44,451 nt of DNA from Nitrospira sp. (lineage in GTDB: Bacteria > Nitrospirota > Nitrospiria > Nitrospirales > Nitrospiraceae), in contig JADYYH010000013.1 in NCBI GenBank assembly GCA_020853775.1, positions 1 to 44,451 of the forward strand, given 5' to 3'. Each line of letters begins with the position of its first letter. Positions within the stretch are counted from its first letter, which is position 1. The translations under genes were made by a program, and so were the position numbers. The notes under the pieces were generated by a model. That model was given only the letters and a program-made list of their open reading frames with translations, ran no database searches and was not told the origin of the DNA. Positions 7,607 to 15,708 of the stretch are shown in pieces.

Positions 7607-7984
7607 TTAGGGGCGGAGAAGAAGGTAGGCGATGGTAGCCACGCCCAGCAAAATCGTGGCGGCAAGCAACGTCCTGGCGAGGGTCAGCGCGCGCTGTAAG
7701 GTGCTCACTGTGCGACGGAGCTCGACAATGGTGTCGGCTTGCAGCCCAATGGTCCGCTGATGCGCATCGATCTGTAGCTGAAGTGTAGACAGCGTCGGAT
7801 CGGCAGAGGAGGGCTCCGCCACCGGGGGAGCCCCGCGAAACCGTTCGAAAGTCTTGATCAGCTCAGGAGCCTTCTCGATGACCACCGGCAAAAGCTTTCT
7901 GGCAACTTGGAGCGCGGTGGTCCAGGGGATGGTCATGCCTTCACGCGTGTCCGGTATGAAAAGAGTTTCCCTGTCTCTATTCAT
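7607..7984 (-). CDS. hypothetical tail-anchored protein
   Basis: Up to 125 residues. A soluble N-terminal half is followed by a heptad-like stretch (about 65-100, LQLQIDAHQRTIGLQADTI) and one C-terminal membrane segment (LLAATILLGVATIAYLLL), ending three residues later. This is a tail-anchored, coiled-coil layout. The start is uncertain: ATG 7984 has no ribosome site, and an internal ATG at 7936 (MTIPWTTAL) has AAGG too close. I do not recognise the family. It stands alone between convergent and divergent neighbours. Confidence 0.55.
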   Translation of the reverse strand: MNRDRETLFIPDTREGMTIPWTTALQVARKLLPVVIEKAPELIKTFERFRGAPPVAEPSSADPTLSTLQLQIDAHQRTIGLQADTIVELRRTVSTLQRALTLARTLLAATILLGVATIAYLLLRP

Positions 7985-8121
7985 GACACAGCATGGATGC
8001 TGAAATCTATCATCGTCGAGTCACGGTGGCGGCGCATGGGGATCTTCCCAGTGTCGAGGCTCGGATGAAAGGTTTTACATTGCCGGAGCGGCGATGCGTC
8101 TGAACAACAAGGGAGGCGATC

Positions 8122-8562
8122 ATGAACGTTGTGACCGGTGTGGCAGGCAATCCGGCGGAGGGCTATCAAGTGGTGGGAGATATTGTCTGAACCGCGATCC
8201 GGCAATTCAAGCCAGAGGACAGCGCCATGGATGTGGCGATTGAAATGGTGACCAGTCATGTCGGTGGGGCGCCCGTGGTCGGAGAAGACTATGAATTCCT
8301 CGGGTTCATCAATGAGGGAGATGTGATTCGCGCCATCGATAAGGACATGGATCTGAAGCAAGCGCGGGCGGGAGATATCCTGAATTCAGCATTTGTGGGA
8401 GTCAAAGAGGATACGTCGTTGAGTTGTGTCGCACGAATGTTCGAAATGGGATTTCAAATCCTTCCCGTGGTGCAAGACGGCAAGGTGGTTCGATCCATCA
8501 CCCGTCATGATCTGTTGCGGGCACAGCCAGGACTTGGCCCGTCGGTCGACGAAGGCAGCTAA
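8122..8562 (+). pseudogene. CBS-domain protein gene interrupted by in-frame TGA
   Basis: An ATG at 8122 with a perfect GGGAGG site 6 bases upstream opens a frame reading MNVVTGVAGNPAEG... VVGDIV, then TGA (8188-8190), then TAIRQFKPEDSAMDVAIEMV and on to a stop at 8562. Read through the TGA, the 146 residues form a normal CBS pair: DIxTTAI-like start, VGGAPVV, GFINEGDVIRAI, FQILPVV, GKVVRSITRHDLL. CBS pairs bind adenine nucleotides. The TGA lies at the start of CBS1 with no frame change. Possibilities are a nonsense mutation, a sequencing error, or re-initiation at ATG 8227 to give a 111-residue truncated protein. It is adjacent to, but not clearly co-transcribed with, the ZorA-like gene. Confidence 0.7.
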
Positions 8563-8756
8563 GAGACAGCGAAGACTGCAAAAAGATTCATCAGGTCGGC
8601 AATTCTTGCCGAGTCGCGTCTCCTGAGAGAAGCAGACAGATCAAATTCCCAACGTTCTCAGGGTTTCTTTGTGCAGGCATCCTGGCCCGAAACTTGATAC
8701 CGAACAGGGCCTGAAGTAGGTCGGCGGTGCGTGTTTCGAGCCGGAGGTGCTGAGCG

Positions 8757-10001
8757 ATGATGTCGTTGTGGGAATTTTTCAGCCAGGACGTGACGCTCTT
8801 GGGAGAGCTCCATAGCCCGATGTTGAGCTGGCTCGGGTCTGGGGGACTGATCGCCTTGTTCCTGTGGCACGCGGGCCGGCTCTCAACGGCCATTTCCAGC
8901 GTGCAGACCTGTTATATGCGCGTCTGGCCCACTTTGACGGGCCTCGCTGCCAGTCGAAAGAGTCTTCAGAACGAGTGGTTGACGGTGCCGAGTTTGAGCG
9001 ATGTGAAGAAAGTCCCTCATCAAGCCGGCGGGCAACCCGACCGAGTCGATCTTGACGATCTCCATGCGCTGGACAAGGCGATGCGCCGGGAGCCGCGCCT
9101 CGAACAGGCCTGGTTGCACTTTCGCAAGACCTTCGTCGTCGAACGGACGGCCTGGTTTATCGAGCCGAAAGTTTTTGCCACGCGAACGGCGGCCGAATTT
9201 TTCCCGCGCGACCTGCTGAACAGCCGCCTCAATCTCTCATTTTATCATCAGTTCCCTTCGCTCATCACGGGCGGCGGCTTGCTGCTCACGTTTTTAGCGA
9301 TCCTGATCGGTTTAAGTAAGCTGCATGCAGACGGTTCCCACATCGTCGGGATTCAGGGATTGATCAACGGTCTGGCGGGAAAGTTTTTGACGTCGATTGT
9401 GGGATTGCTCTGTGCCAACCTGTTTGTGTTGCTGGAGAAGTCGGCCATGCATCGATTGGCGACCACGCAGCAGCAATTTGTCACGGTGGTGGACGAGTTG
9501 TTTCCCCGTAAGACCATAGAACAGATGCTGGAAAACTTCAGCCCGGGTGGAGGGCCAAAGCAAGCTTCTGCCGCAGTGGGTGCGGTGCCAGGCGACCTCG
9601 GTGATCGTCTGGCGGGAAGCCTGAGTGATCGACTGAGTCCTACGGTGGCCGCCCTGAGGGAGGCGGTCGAGGTGCTGAGCAGGCGTGACCAGGGAGGACG
9701 TGCAGGATCTTCGGATCGTTTGGCGGAAGAACTCTCTCGGGTGATGCAGCAGACTATGGCCGCGCCGATTCAAGAATTGAATCAGGCGATTCAGACACTT
9801 GCTCGATCGGTCGAAGAACTGAAGCAGGATCGAAGCGTCAAAGAGGTGTCGGATCAGTTTGATCTCGAATCGTTGGAGGAGGTGCCGACTGCGGAGGCGA
9901 CGCAGGATATCCAACAGGAGGTCGAGTCTGATGACAGCATGCTCGGGTTGCGATGGTTTGCGAACTGGCGACAAGGGGCCTCGATGAAGGGGGCCGCCTG
10001 A
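8757..10001 (+). CDS. zorA: ZorA-like MotA/TolQ/ExbB-family channel protein
   Basis: A 414-residue inner-membrane protein with hydrophobic segments at about 24-38 (WLGSGGLIALFLWH), 170-187 (ITGGGLLLTFLAILIGL) and 207-228 (FLTSIVGLLCANLFVLL). Its C-terminal cytoplasmic region (about 265-414) is rich in Gln, Glu and Leu and looks coiled-coil. This matches ZorA, the stator-ring subunit of the Zorya anti-phage system, although it is shorter than the ZorA proteins I recall. ATG 8757 (or 8760) follows GGAGG. It is separated by 1 bp from the ZorB-like gene. No ZorC, ZorD or ZorE gene is adjacent, so the pair may be a minimal or housekeeping ion-driven motor. Confidence 0.75.
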   Translation: MMSLWEFFSQDVTLLGELHSPMLSWLGSGGLIALFLWHAGRLSTAISSVQTCYMRVWPTLTGLAASRKSLQNEWLTVPSLSDVKKVPHQAGGQPDRVDLDDLHALDKAMRREPRLEQAWLHFRKTFVVERTAWFIEPKVFATRTAAEFFPRDLLNSRLNLSFYHQFPSLITGGGLLLTFLAILIGLSKLHADGSHIVGIQGLINGLAGKFLTSIVGLLCANLFVLLEKSAMHRLATTQQQFVTVVDELFPRKTIEQMLENFSPGGGPKQASAAVGAVPGDLGDRLAGSLSDRLSPTVAALREAVEVLSRRDQGGRAGSSDRLAEELSRVMQQTMAAPIQELNQAIQTLARSVEELKQDRSVKEVSDQFDLESLEEVPTAEATQDIQQEVESDDSMLGLRWFANWRQGASMKGAA

Positions 10002-10002
10002 T

Positions 10003-10755
10003 ATGCGCGCCAATCATTCGCCGGGATCTTCGGAACAAGCTTCGGTGCTCACGATCGGGATCACAGACTTGATGACGTCGCTGGCCGTCATTTTTATTTT
10101 GCTGTTCAGCGCCTACGTGACGAAGGTGTCTGAAACCGACGTGCAAGCGAAGGTGAAGGTCCCCGTACAGGAACCTGAGCGGAATGCCGTGACAAGCACA
10201 ACGGAAGATCTGAAGGGAGTCCTTCGCGACCACTTCCAGCGGTTCGATCTGTCGCTGGATGCCGACCCCGCCGATCCCAATGTGGTACGCATCGTCGTGC
10301 CCGATGCCTTGCTGAACTTCGAGTTCGGGAAAGGCACGCTTTCGTCGGTCGCGGATCAATTTCTGGTGGAAGCGATGCCGACCTACGCGGCGCTTCTCTG
10401 CGGCGCCATGCGTGATCGCATCGACTCGCTGGTCATCGAAGGGCATACCGACGATCGCGGTTCGGATATTTACAATCTAAAGCTCAGCCAGGAACGATCA
10501 CTGAACGTCATGGTCAAAGGGCTCGAGGTCATCAAAGATTCGGCGCCCTGGGCCTATCGCTGCTTCCATGAAAAAACATCGGCCAGTGGACGAGGTCGGC
10601 AGGATCTGGTGGTAGGTCAGTCGCGGGTGCTCGACCGGGACAAAAGCCGCCGCGTGGTCTTTAAGATCCGATTGCGCTCCTCAGATCGACCGGCAGCAGT
10701 GAACCAGGCCATGCGGCAGCTCGAATCGCCGGCCTTTAGTTCCCGCCTCTTTTAG
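10003..10755 (+). CDS. zorB: ZorB-like OmpA-domain motor protein
   Basis: A 250-residue protein with a short cytoplasmic N-terminus, one membrane segment (about 16-40) that contains an acidic residue (D22 in GITDLMTSLAV) where MotB and ZorB carry their proton-binding Asp, and a periplasmic OmpA-like peptidoglycan-binding domain (about 100-230). The latter shows the signature EGHTDDRGSDIYNLKLSQERS. It would plug into the ZorA-like ring and anchor it to the cell wall, making an ion-driven rotary unit. It is translated directly after zorA (1-bp gap). It ends overlapping the convergent FGE-like gene by 4 bp. Confidence 0.8.
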   Translation: MRANHSPGSSEQASVLTIGITDLMTSLAVIFILLFSAYVTKVSETDVQAKVKVPVQEPERNAVTSTTEDLKGVLRDHFQRFDLSLDADPADPNVVRIVVPDALLNFEFGKGTLSSVADQFLVEAMPTYAALLCGAMRDRIDSLVIEGHTDDRGSDIYNLKLSQERSLNVMVKGLEVIKDSAPWAYRCFHEKTSASGRGRQDLVVGQSRVLDRDKSRRVVFKIRLRSSDRPAAVNQAMRQLESPAFSSRLF

Positions 10756-11615
10756 CGCGCGTTCGGTGGCGGCGCATCCTTGGCGCAGCGAAACCCGACA
10801 TCGTTCCTTCGCGCCTCGGGCGCATACCCGGCGCGGTTGGTGGATCGAATCGTCTTGGCATCATTATTCCAGGCCCCGCCGCGCAATGCCCGGAGAGGTC
10901 CTGTCGAGGGGCCGGAAGGATTGTCTCGCGGGCTAAACTGGTAGTAGGTCGCGTCGTACCAATCCGCAACCCATTCCCACAAATTCCCGGCCAAGTCGTA
11001 GACTCCCTGCGGAGTCTTCCCTAATTCAAACTGCCCGACGTGGGTCAGTGTGTCGTAGCCCTGCCATTTGGTCCGGCCCGCATTGGCGTGCCCCCTCGTG
11101 GGATGCGCGTCCCCCCAGGGATACATCCGTCCCTCCGTGCCCCGTGCTGCCAGCTCCCATTCCGCTTCTGTGGGCAAGCGTCTTCCCACCCATCGGCAGT
11201 AGTCGCGCGCATCATACCAATTGACGCCAACCACCGGTTTGTTCACGTGGGAGCCGCTGGTGGCCTCATTCCATTTAAACGGTGGATCTGACTTTTGTGA
11301 AGCCAGAAATTGGGCATACCGCGCGACGGTCACTTCTTGCGTGTCCAGATAGAACGTCTTGACAGTCACGCGGTGCACCGGCTGCTCGTCGTCCTGGCCG
11401 CGGTCGCTTCCCATGGCGAACTCGCCGGCAGGGATAAAGGCCATTGGAGCACTCGTGGGGGAGTTAATTGGCAGGGCACGGGATTCAGTGGGGCCGGCGC
11501 GAGAGGCGCTGGGCCGGGTATCCTGGCCGCTGCTGACCTGCGGAATCATGAGCCAGAGCAGCCCGGCACAAACAGACGACAGTAAAGAACATGTGCGCAT
11601 CGGGTGAACGCTCAT
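10752..11615 (-). CDS. exported FGE-sulfatase (SUMF1)-domain protein
   Basis: A 287-residue protein with a Sec-type signal (MRTCSLLSSVCAGLLWLMIP, cleavage near SSG-QD) and a formylglycine-generating-enzyme fold. Motifs seen are FIPAGEFAMGSD, DEQPVHRVTV, FYLDTQEVT, GVNWYDARDYCRWVGRRLPTEAEWE, DLAGNLWEWVADWY, RGGAWNN and NDVGFRCAK. The paired copper-binding cysteines of true FGE are not evident, so it is probably a family relative used as a structural or binding domain. Many copies of this domain occur in some bacteria. It is convergent with zorB (4-bp overlap); a link to the motor pair is only positional. Confidence 0.85.
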   Translation of the reverse strand: MSVHPMRTCSLLSSVCAGLLWLMIPQVSSGQDTRPSASRAGPTESRALPINSPTSAPMAFIPAGEFAMGSDRGQDDEQPVHRVTVKTFYLDTQEVTVARYAQFLASQKSDPPFKWNEATSGSHVNKPVVGVNWYDARDYCRWVGRRLPTEAEWELAARGTEGRMYPWGDAHPTRGHANAGRTKWQGYDTLTHVGQFELGKTPQGVYDLAGNLWEWVADWYDATYYQFSPRDNPSGPSTGPLRALRGGAWNNDAKTIRSTNRAGYAPEARRNDVGFRCAKDAPPPNAR

Positions 11616-11771
11616 CCACGATCATTCCATGCAGATAGAGTGGCTGGACGCCTTATTGTATCGCGTCTCTGTCCGGAAGTGTGAGATGGCGCAACGCGTA
11701 TGGCGGTATTCGTCCCTGACAGGGGCGAACGGAGATGTGCGACGGGGGCGGGATGCGGGCCGGCAGAACGA

Positions 11772-12104
11772 CTACTTCAGCAGATGGTCGGAGATTAACG
11801 AGGCCAGCTCGGCCGGCTCGACGACTCCTTCACGAGTCAGCAACAGTTTGCCCTGGGCGAAGAAGTGTGTCGTGGGATAGGTCTCAAACGTATGCGCTTT
11901 CTTGATCTCGCGGCAACGGCCGGGGACATGCATCTTGGCCTTCCCGATCTTGATGGTCGGAAATTTTGCGGCGGTCGCTTCCAAAATGGGATCGTACTGC
12001 TTGCAAGGTTCACAGGTGGCCAGCCCATAGGCCACTACCGCACCGGCACTCTCGGTAAATTCTTTATAGTTCTCATCCCGAACATCTAGGACGGTGCCGG
12101 TCAT
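11772..12104 (-). CDS. thioredoxin-fold protein (CEPC motif)
   Basis: A 110-residue thioredoxin-like protein with the redox motif CEPC in GLATCEPCKQYDPIL, followed by the expected beta strand and cis-Pro region (FETYPTTHFF). It should be a cytoplasmic disulfide reductase, as no signal peptide is present. An additional cysteine (GRCREI) could be regulatory. A GGAGA ribosome site precedes the ATG. It lies downstream of the peroxiredoxin gene on the same strand, so the two may form a peroxide-reducing pair in which this protein recycles the peroxiredoxin (inference). Confidence 0.82.
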   Translation of the reverse strand: MTGTVLDVRDENYKEFTESAGAVVAYGLATCEPCKQYDPILEATAAKFPTIKIGKAKMHVPGRCREIKKAHTFETYPTTHFFAQGKLLLTREGVVEPAELASLISDHLLK

Positions 12105-12131
12105 GGGCTCTCCTCATGTAGGATGGATGAT

Positions 12132-12167
12132 CGAGGGGAGGGCCTGGATCATGGCCCGTTCCCCTCG
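12132..12167. terminator. intercistronic hairpin between peroxiredoxin and thioredoxin genes
   Basis: CGAGGGGA (12132-12139) pairs with TCCCCTCG (12160-12167), and inside it GGGCC (12140-12144) pairs with GGCCC (12153-12157). No T-run follows, so it may attenuate or protect the mRNA rather than fully terminate. Confidence 0.45.
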
Positions 12168-12181
12168 GTCCCCGTTTGCGC

Positions 12182-12652
12182 TTAGCTCAGTTTCGCGAGG
12201 GCGGCGAGAATGTCCTTATCTTCCCGCGCCACCTTGATTTCCTGAACCTTGACGTAGGCCACTTTGCCGTTCTTGTCGACGATGACCGTCGCACGCTTAC
12301 CGCAATTCAGCGGCTCAAAATACAAACCGTACTTCTTGACGACTTCGCGGTTGAAGTCGGACAGGAGGCGGTGCTTCAGGTCGAGCGAATCGGCCCAGGC
12401 CTTGTGAGAAAAGAAACTGTCGCAGCTGATGCCGAACAGTTCGGCATGGGCGCTTTGGAACTTGGGGAAGTCATCGGTCAGGCACTTGTTTTCACCCTGA
12501 CAGACCGGGCTCCAGTCGAGCGGGTAGAACGCGAGCACCACATTGCTCTTCCCTCGATAGTCGCTCAGCTTCACGTCCTTCTGGTCCTGATCCTTTAATG
12601 TAAAATCCGGCGCGGTATCGCCGACTTTAATTTCTGCGGCCACATCACTCAT
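12182..12652 (-). CDS. AhpC/TSA-family peroxiredoxin
   Basis: A 156-residue thioredoxin-fold peroxidase of the AhpE/AhpC-TSA type. The peroxidatic cysteine is C51 in [13 protein letters not shown], where the usual Thr of PxxxTxxC is Ser. Other cysteines (C57, C77 and one in LNCGKRA) could resolve the disulfide. It starts with the typical [13 protein letters not shown]. An excellent AGGAGG site precedes the ATG. It reduces hydrogen or organic peroxides in the cytoplasm, probably with the thioredoxin-like protein encoded next. Confidence 0.9.
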   Translation of the reverse strand: MSDVAAEIKVGDTAPDFTLKDQDQKDVKLSDYRGKSNVVLAFYPLDWSPVCQGENKCLTDDFPKFQSAHAELFGISCDSFFSHKAWADSLDLKHRLLSDFNREVVKKYGLYFEPLNCGKRATVIVDKNGKVAYVKVQEIKVAREDKDILAALAKLS

Positions 12653-12811
12653 TGAAATCCTCCTAGGTTAGACCTGCGGAACTGCGCAAACTCATTCGTG
12701 GTACCACGCCTGGAAAAACCTTGTCAACGGGGCCAGAAGGCCTAGGTAGAGCGGGTGAAAAGCTGCAATTGGTTGATTTCGCAGGGGTTTGATGGCATCT
12801 GAGGGAGCGAG

Positions 12812-13567
12812 TCACGCCCGGTCCGTTGTGATTTGTCGGAAGGCTACCATGCGGCCGGTGGGCGCGGCCGTGCGATGCTTGATGAATCGAATCGTCTGGG
12901 CAAGGGCATGGAGATCCATTGCGCATCCGACCTTCTGGTTGTGGCCTTTTCGCAAGACCCCGTCGGCCGCACACTGCAGGAGCGCGATCGTGTCTCGATC
13001 CGGAAGACCGCGGGGCTGAATCACTTCCAATTCGTCCAAGCCAAACTTCGTGAGCCCGAGTGTGTAGAACCATTCGCATGAATGATCATCGGTCTCGTTG
13101 TGTTGGACGGTGATATGGTCGGCGGCGATAAAGACATCCAGCGGGCGATCATTCCAATCCGAAGGATTCAAATAGTCATGGCAGGCCACGTCGAAGGCGG
13201 TGCCTTGCGTGAGCAACGTCAGGCCGCGGGCGAGCCGGGCGGTGACCAGCACGGTGTCGGCGATGGTGCTTGGCGTGGCGGTGGAGAGGGAGACGGCGCC
13301 CAGTTCTTGATGGTCCCAGGACAAGACCTGCTGCCACTGTGCGGCGTCGCTGTTCGGCAGGTTCGTCAGCACATGCGCGCGCCAGGGACCGTGGCTCGCG
13401 CTGACACGGCCTTCTGCGGCAGGTTCCAGCCAGGTCAGGGGACCTCCATAGTGGAGGTCGTACCAGACCTTCAATTCTTCGAGGGACGGCGGCATCCCTC
13501 GATAGCCGATGACATAAAGTGGCGGCTTGGCGGGCGCAGGTTTCGGGGTCTTTTTCCGAATCTTCAT
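12812..13567 (-). CDS. hypothetical protein (251 aa)
   Basis: A 251-residue soluble protein with a basic, Pro/Lys-rich N-terminus (MKIRKKTPKPAPAKPP), then an alpha/beta body. Notable segments are DVACHDYLNPSDW, ITVQHNETDDHSCEWFYTLGL and LLQCAADGV. Conserved-looking His, Asp and Cys residues may bind a metal, but no known motif is present and I do not recognise the family. It ends 159 bp before the peroxiredoxin gene and starts 37 bp after the typA stop on the same strand, so it may be read from the typA transcript. Confidence 0.6.
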   Translation of the reverse strand: MKIRKKTPKPAPAKPPLYVIGYRGMPPSLEELKVWYDLHYGGPLTWLEPAAEGRVSASHGPWRAHVLTNLPNSDAAQWQQVLSWDHQELGAVSLSTATPSTIADTVLVTARLARGLTLLTQGTAFDVACHDYLNPSDWNDRPLDVFIAADHITVQHNETDDHSCEWFYTLGLTKFGLDELEVIQPRGLPDRDTIALLQCAADGVLRKGHNQKVGCAMDLHALAQTIRFIKHRTAAPTGRMVAFRQITTDRA

Positions 13568-13604
13568 GCAGTCCGCACGAGCAGGCGCGAGGCGCTGTTC
13601 GGGA

Positions 13605-15485
13605 TTACTTCGCGCTCTTCTTGGCCTTCCGGCGGTCGTCCGGGTTGAGCAGCCGCTTGCGAAGGCGCAGATACTTCGGTGTCACCTCGACCAATTCGTC
13701 CTGGCCGATATATTCCATGGCAAATTCGAGGGACATTTCACGCGGCGGCGTGAGCACGAGCGCTTCGTCGGTGCCGGCGGCGCGCATGTTGCTCAACTGC
13801 TTCTGCTTGCACACGTTGACGTCCAGATCTTCATCGCGGCTGTTTTGCCCGACGACCATTCCCTGATAAACCTCGACTGATGCGCCGATGAACAATTCCC
13901 CGCGCTCCTGAGTCATGAACAGCGCGTATGCGGTGCTGGTTCCGGCTTCGAAGGCCACCAGTGAGCCATGGGGCGCCACGAGCAGCGCTTTTTCGTCAGC
14001 CGGGGCATACCCCGAAAATACATGGTGCAGAATGATGGTGCCGCGCGTCTTGGCGAGGAGGATATTCTTGAGGCCGATGATGCCGCGCGTGGGGATGTGA
14101 TACTCGATATGCATTTCGCTGGCGGTGCCTTCGGAATGCACGAGTTTCATATGGCGGAGTTCGCCGCGCCGCTTTCCGATTTCTTCGATCACCGGACCCT
14201 GATATTCCGACGGGACCTGGATGGTCAACTCTTCAAACGGTTCCGTGACCGTATCCCCGTCCCGATGCAGAATCACTTCGGGTTGGGAGATTTGCAACTC
14301 ATACCCTTCCCGCCGCATCTGCTCGATCAGCACGCCGAGATGCAGTTCTCCGCGTCCGGCCACCAGAAACCGGTCGGCGCTATCGGTCTCCTGCACACGC
14401 AAAGAGACGTTGGTTTCCAATTCCTTGAACAATCGTTCGCGTAGGTGGCGCGAGGTCAGGTATTTCCCGTCGCGGCCCGCGAAGGGGCTATTGTTCACGG
14501 AAAAGGTCATCTGCACGGTCGGTTCGTCGATCGTGACGCGTGGAAGCGCGACGGGGCTGCCCGGATCAGCAATGGTATCGCCGATGTTCACTTCTTCCAG
14601 GCCGGAAATGGCGACGATTTCACCGGCTTCAGCGGACTCCACATCGCTCCGCTCGAGGCCGGAGAACACCGCAAGGTCGGAAATCTTGCCGGCAACCTGG
14701 CCGCCATCCTTGGTGAGGGTCACCACATTTTGACGTCGGGCGATCGAGCCGGATTGAATTTTGCCGATGCCCATTTTGCCTTTATAGGAATCCTGCGCAA
14801 GCGCCAGCACCAGGAGCTGGAACGGGTCGTCACGATTAATGGCCGGGGCGGGGATCTTGTCGAGAATGGTTTCCAGCAGCGGGGTGATATCCGTCCCGGG
14901 CTGTTTGAGATCGAGGGTCGCGATGCCTTTGATCGCGGAGGCATAGACAATCGGAAAATCGAGCTGTTCGTCGGTGGCGCCCAAATGCACGAACAAATCG
15001 AACGTCCGATTGACCACGTCGTCGATGACGGCGTCGGGACGATCGATCTTATTGATGACGACGATGGCTTTATGTCCGAGCGCCAACGCTTTCCGCAAGA
15101 CAAACGTGGTTTGCGGCATGGGGCCTTCTTTGGCGTCGACGAGAATCAGCACGCCGTCCACCATGCGCAGAGTGCGCTCGACTTCGCCGCCGAAATCCGC
15201 ATGTCCCGGCGTATCGACAATGTTGATCTTCACCCCTTTATAGGTCACGCTGGCATTCTTGGCCCGGATGGTGATGCCGCGTTCGCGCTCCTGGTCCATC
15301 GAGTCCATGATGCGTTCGCCCATGTCATCGATTTTTCGATGCACATGGGTCTGCCGCAGCACGGCATCGACGAGCGTGGTTTTCCCGTGGTCGACGTGCG
15401 CGATAATGGCGATGTTGCGAATGTCGGTCCGACGACCTTTCGGCGCGTGCAAACCAGTGGTGGGTGAGGGCGCTGAGCTGTTCAT
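13605..15485 (-). CDS. typA: translational GTPase TypA/BipA
   Basis: A protein of about 626 residues homologous to EF-G. GTPase motifs are AHVDHGKTT (29-37), DTPGHADF (G3) and INKID (G4). The remainder covers domain II, the EF-G-like domains and the TypA C-terminal domain. TypA binds ribosomes and aids assembly and stress adaptation. I prefer ATG 15485 to the TTG at 15494. It has about 15 extra N-terminal residues (Ser/Pro-rich). Its transcript appears to begin just before a complete terminator hairpin (15517-15540), which could attenuate expression. Confidence 0.96.
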   Translation of the reverse strand: MNSSAPSPTTGLHAPKGRRTDIRNIAIIAHVDHGKTTLVDAVLRQTHVHRKIDDMGERIMDSMDQERERGITIRAKNASVTYKGVKINIVDTPGHADFGGEVERTLRMVDGVLILVDAKEGPMPQTTFVLRKALALGHKAIVVINKIDRPDAVIDDVVNRTFDLFVHLGATDEQLDFPIVYASAIKGIATLDLKQPGTDITPLLETILDKIPAPAINRDDPFQLLVLALAQDSYKGKMGIGKIQSGSIARRQNVVTLTKDGGQVAGKISDLAVFSGLERSDVESAEAGEIVAISGLEEVNIGDTIADPGSPVALPRVTIDEPTVQMTFSVNNSPFAGRDGKYLTSRHLRERLFKELETNVSLRVQETDSADRFLVAGRGELHLGVLIEQMRREGYELQISQPEVILHRDGDTVTEPFEELTIQVPSEYQGPVIEEIGKRRGELRHMKLVHSEGTASEMHIEYHIPTRGIIGLKNILLAKTRGTIILHHVFSGYAPADEKALLVAPHGSLVAFEAGTSTAYALFMTQERGELFIGASVEVYQGMVVGQNSRDEDLDVNVCKQKQLSNMRAAGTDEALVLTPPREMSLEFAMEYIGQDELVEVTPKYLRLRKRLLNPDDRRKAKKSAK

Positions 15486-15516
15486 AATCTCCAATGCCGT
15501 GAAAGTGCCAAAAAAA

Positions 15517-15540
15517 AGACGCCTTCCTATGAAGGCGTCT
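15517..15540 (-). terminator. terminator-like hairpin in the typA leader
   Basis: On the minus strand, AGACGCCTTC and GAAGGCGTCT form a perfect 10-bp stem with a 4-nt loop, followed at once by a run of eight T (15518 down to 15511). It lies 25 to 55 bases upstream of the typA ATG and just after a promoter (TTGCGG at 15575-15580, TATAGT at 15551-15556, 18-bp spacing, minus strand). As placed, it would stop typA transcripts after about 35 nt unless read through. Confidence 0.75.
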
Positions 15541-15550
15541 AAGCCTATGG

Positions 15551-15580
15551 ACTATACCCGATTCAAATCGCTTCCCGCAA
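15551..15580 (-). promoter_or_regulatory. promoter of typA
   Basis: On the minus strand, a -35-like TTGCGG (15580-15575) and a near-consensus -10 TATAGT (15556-15551) are spaced by 18 bp. The start site would fall near 15544, immediately before the terminator hairpin. Confidence 0.6.
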
Positions 15581-15634
15581 GCTGATTGTGAAATGTGCGG
15601 CGGAAACTTCTTTCGACGACGATTCGCACCTTGC

Positions 15635-15663
15635 TTGAGTTTGTCCGGTGTGCATTGTATGGT
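15635..15663 (+). promoter_or_regulatory. promoter of the PBP1A gene
   Basis: TTGAGT (15635-15640) and TATGGT (15658-15663) with a 17-bp spacer, 45 bp before the PBP1A ATG. It is divergent from the typA promoter. Confidence 0.5.
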
Positions 15664-15708
15664 GGGGTTGTCGCGGGTTGACCTCTTTCCTCGCAACCAC
15701 CCAACTCC

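Noticed and set aside
8188-8190. TGA in the CBS gene as a selenocysteine codon
   Set aside because: CBS domains have no selenocysteine tradition, no SECIS-like hairpin is evident right after the codon, and the neighbouring residues give no redox context.
14445-15467. A 340-residue plus-strand frame opposite typA
   Set aside because: It is fully antisense to a certain typA gene, has low-complexity His/Asp/Gly-rich content and no ribosome site; it is a codon-bias shadow.
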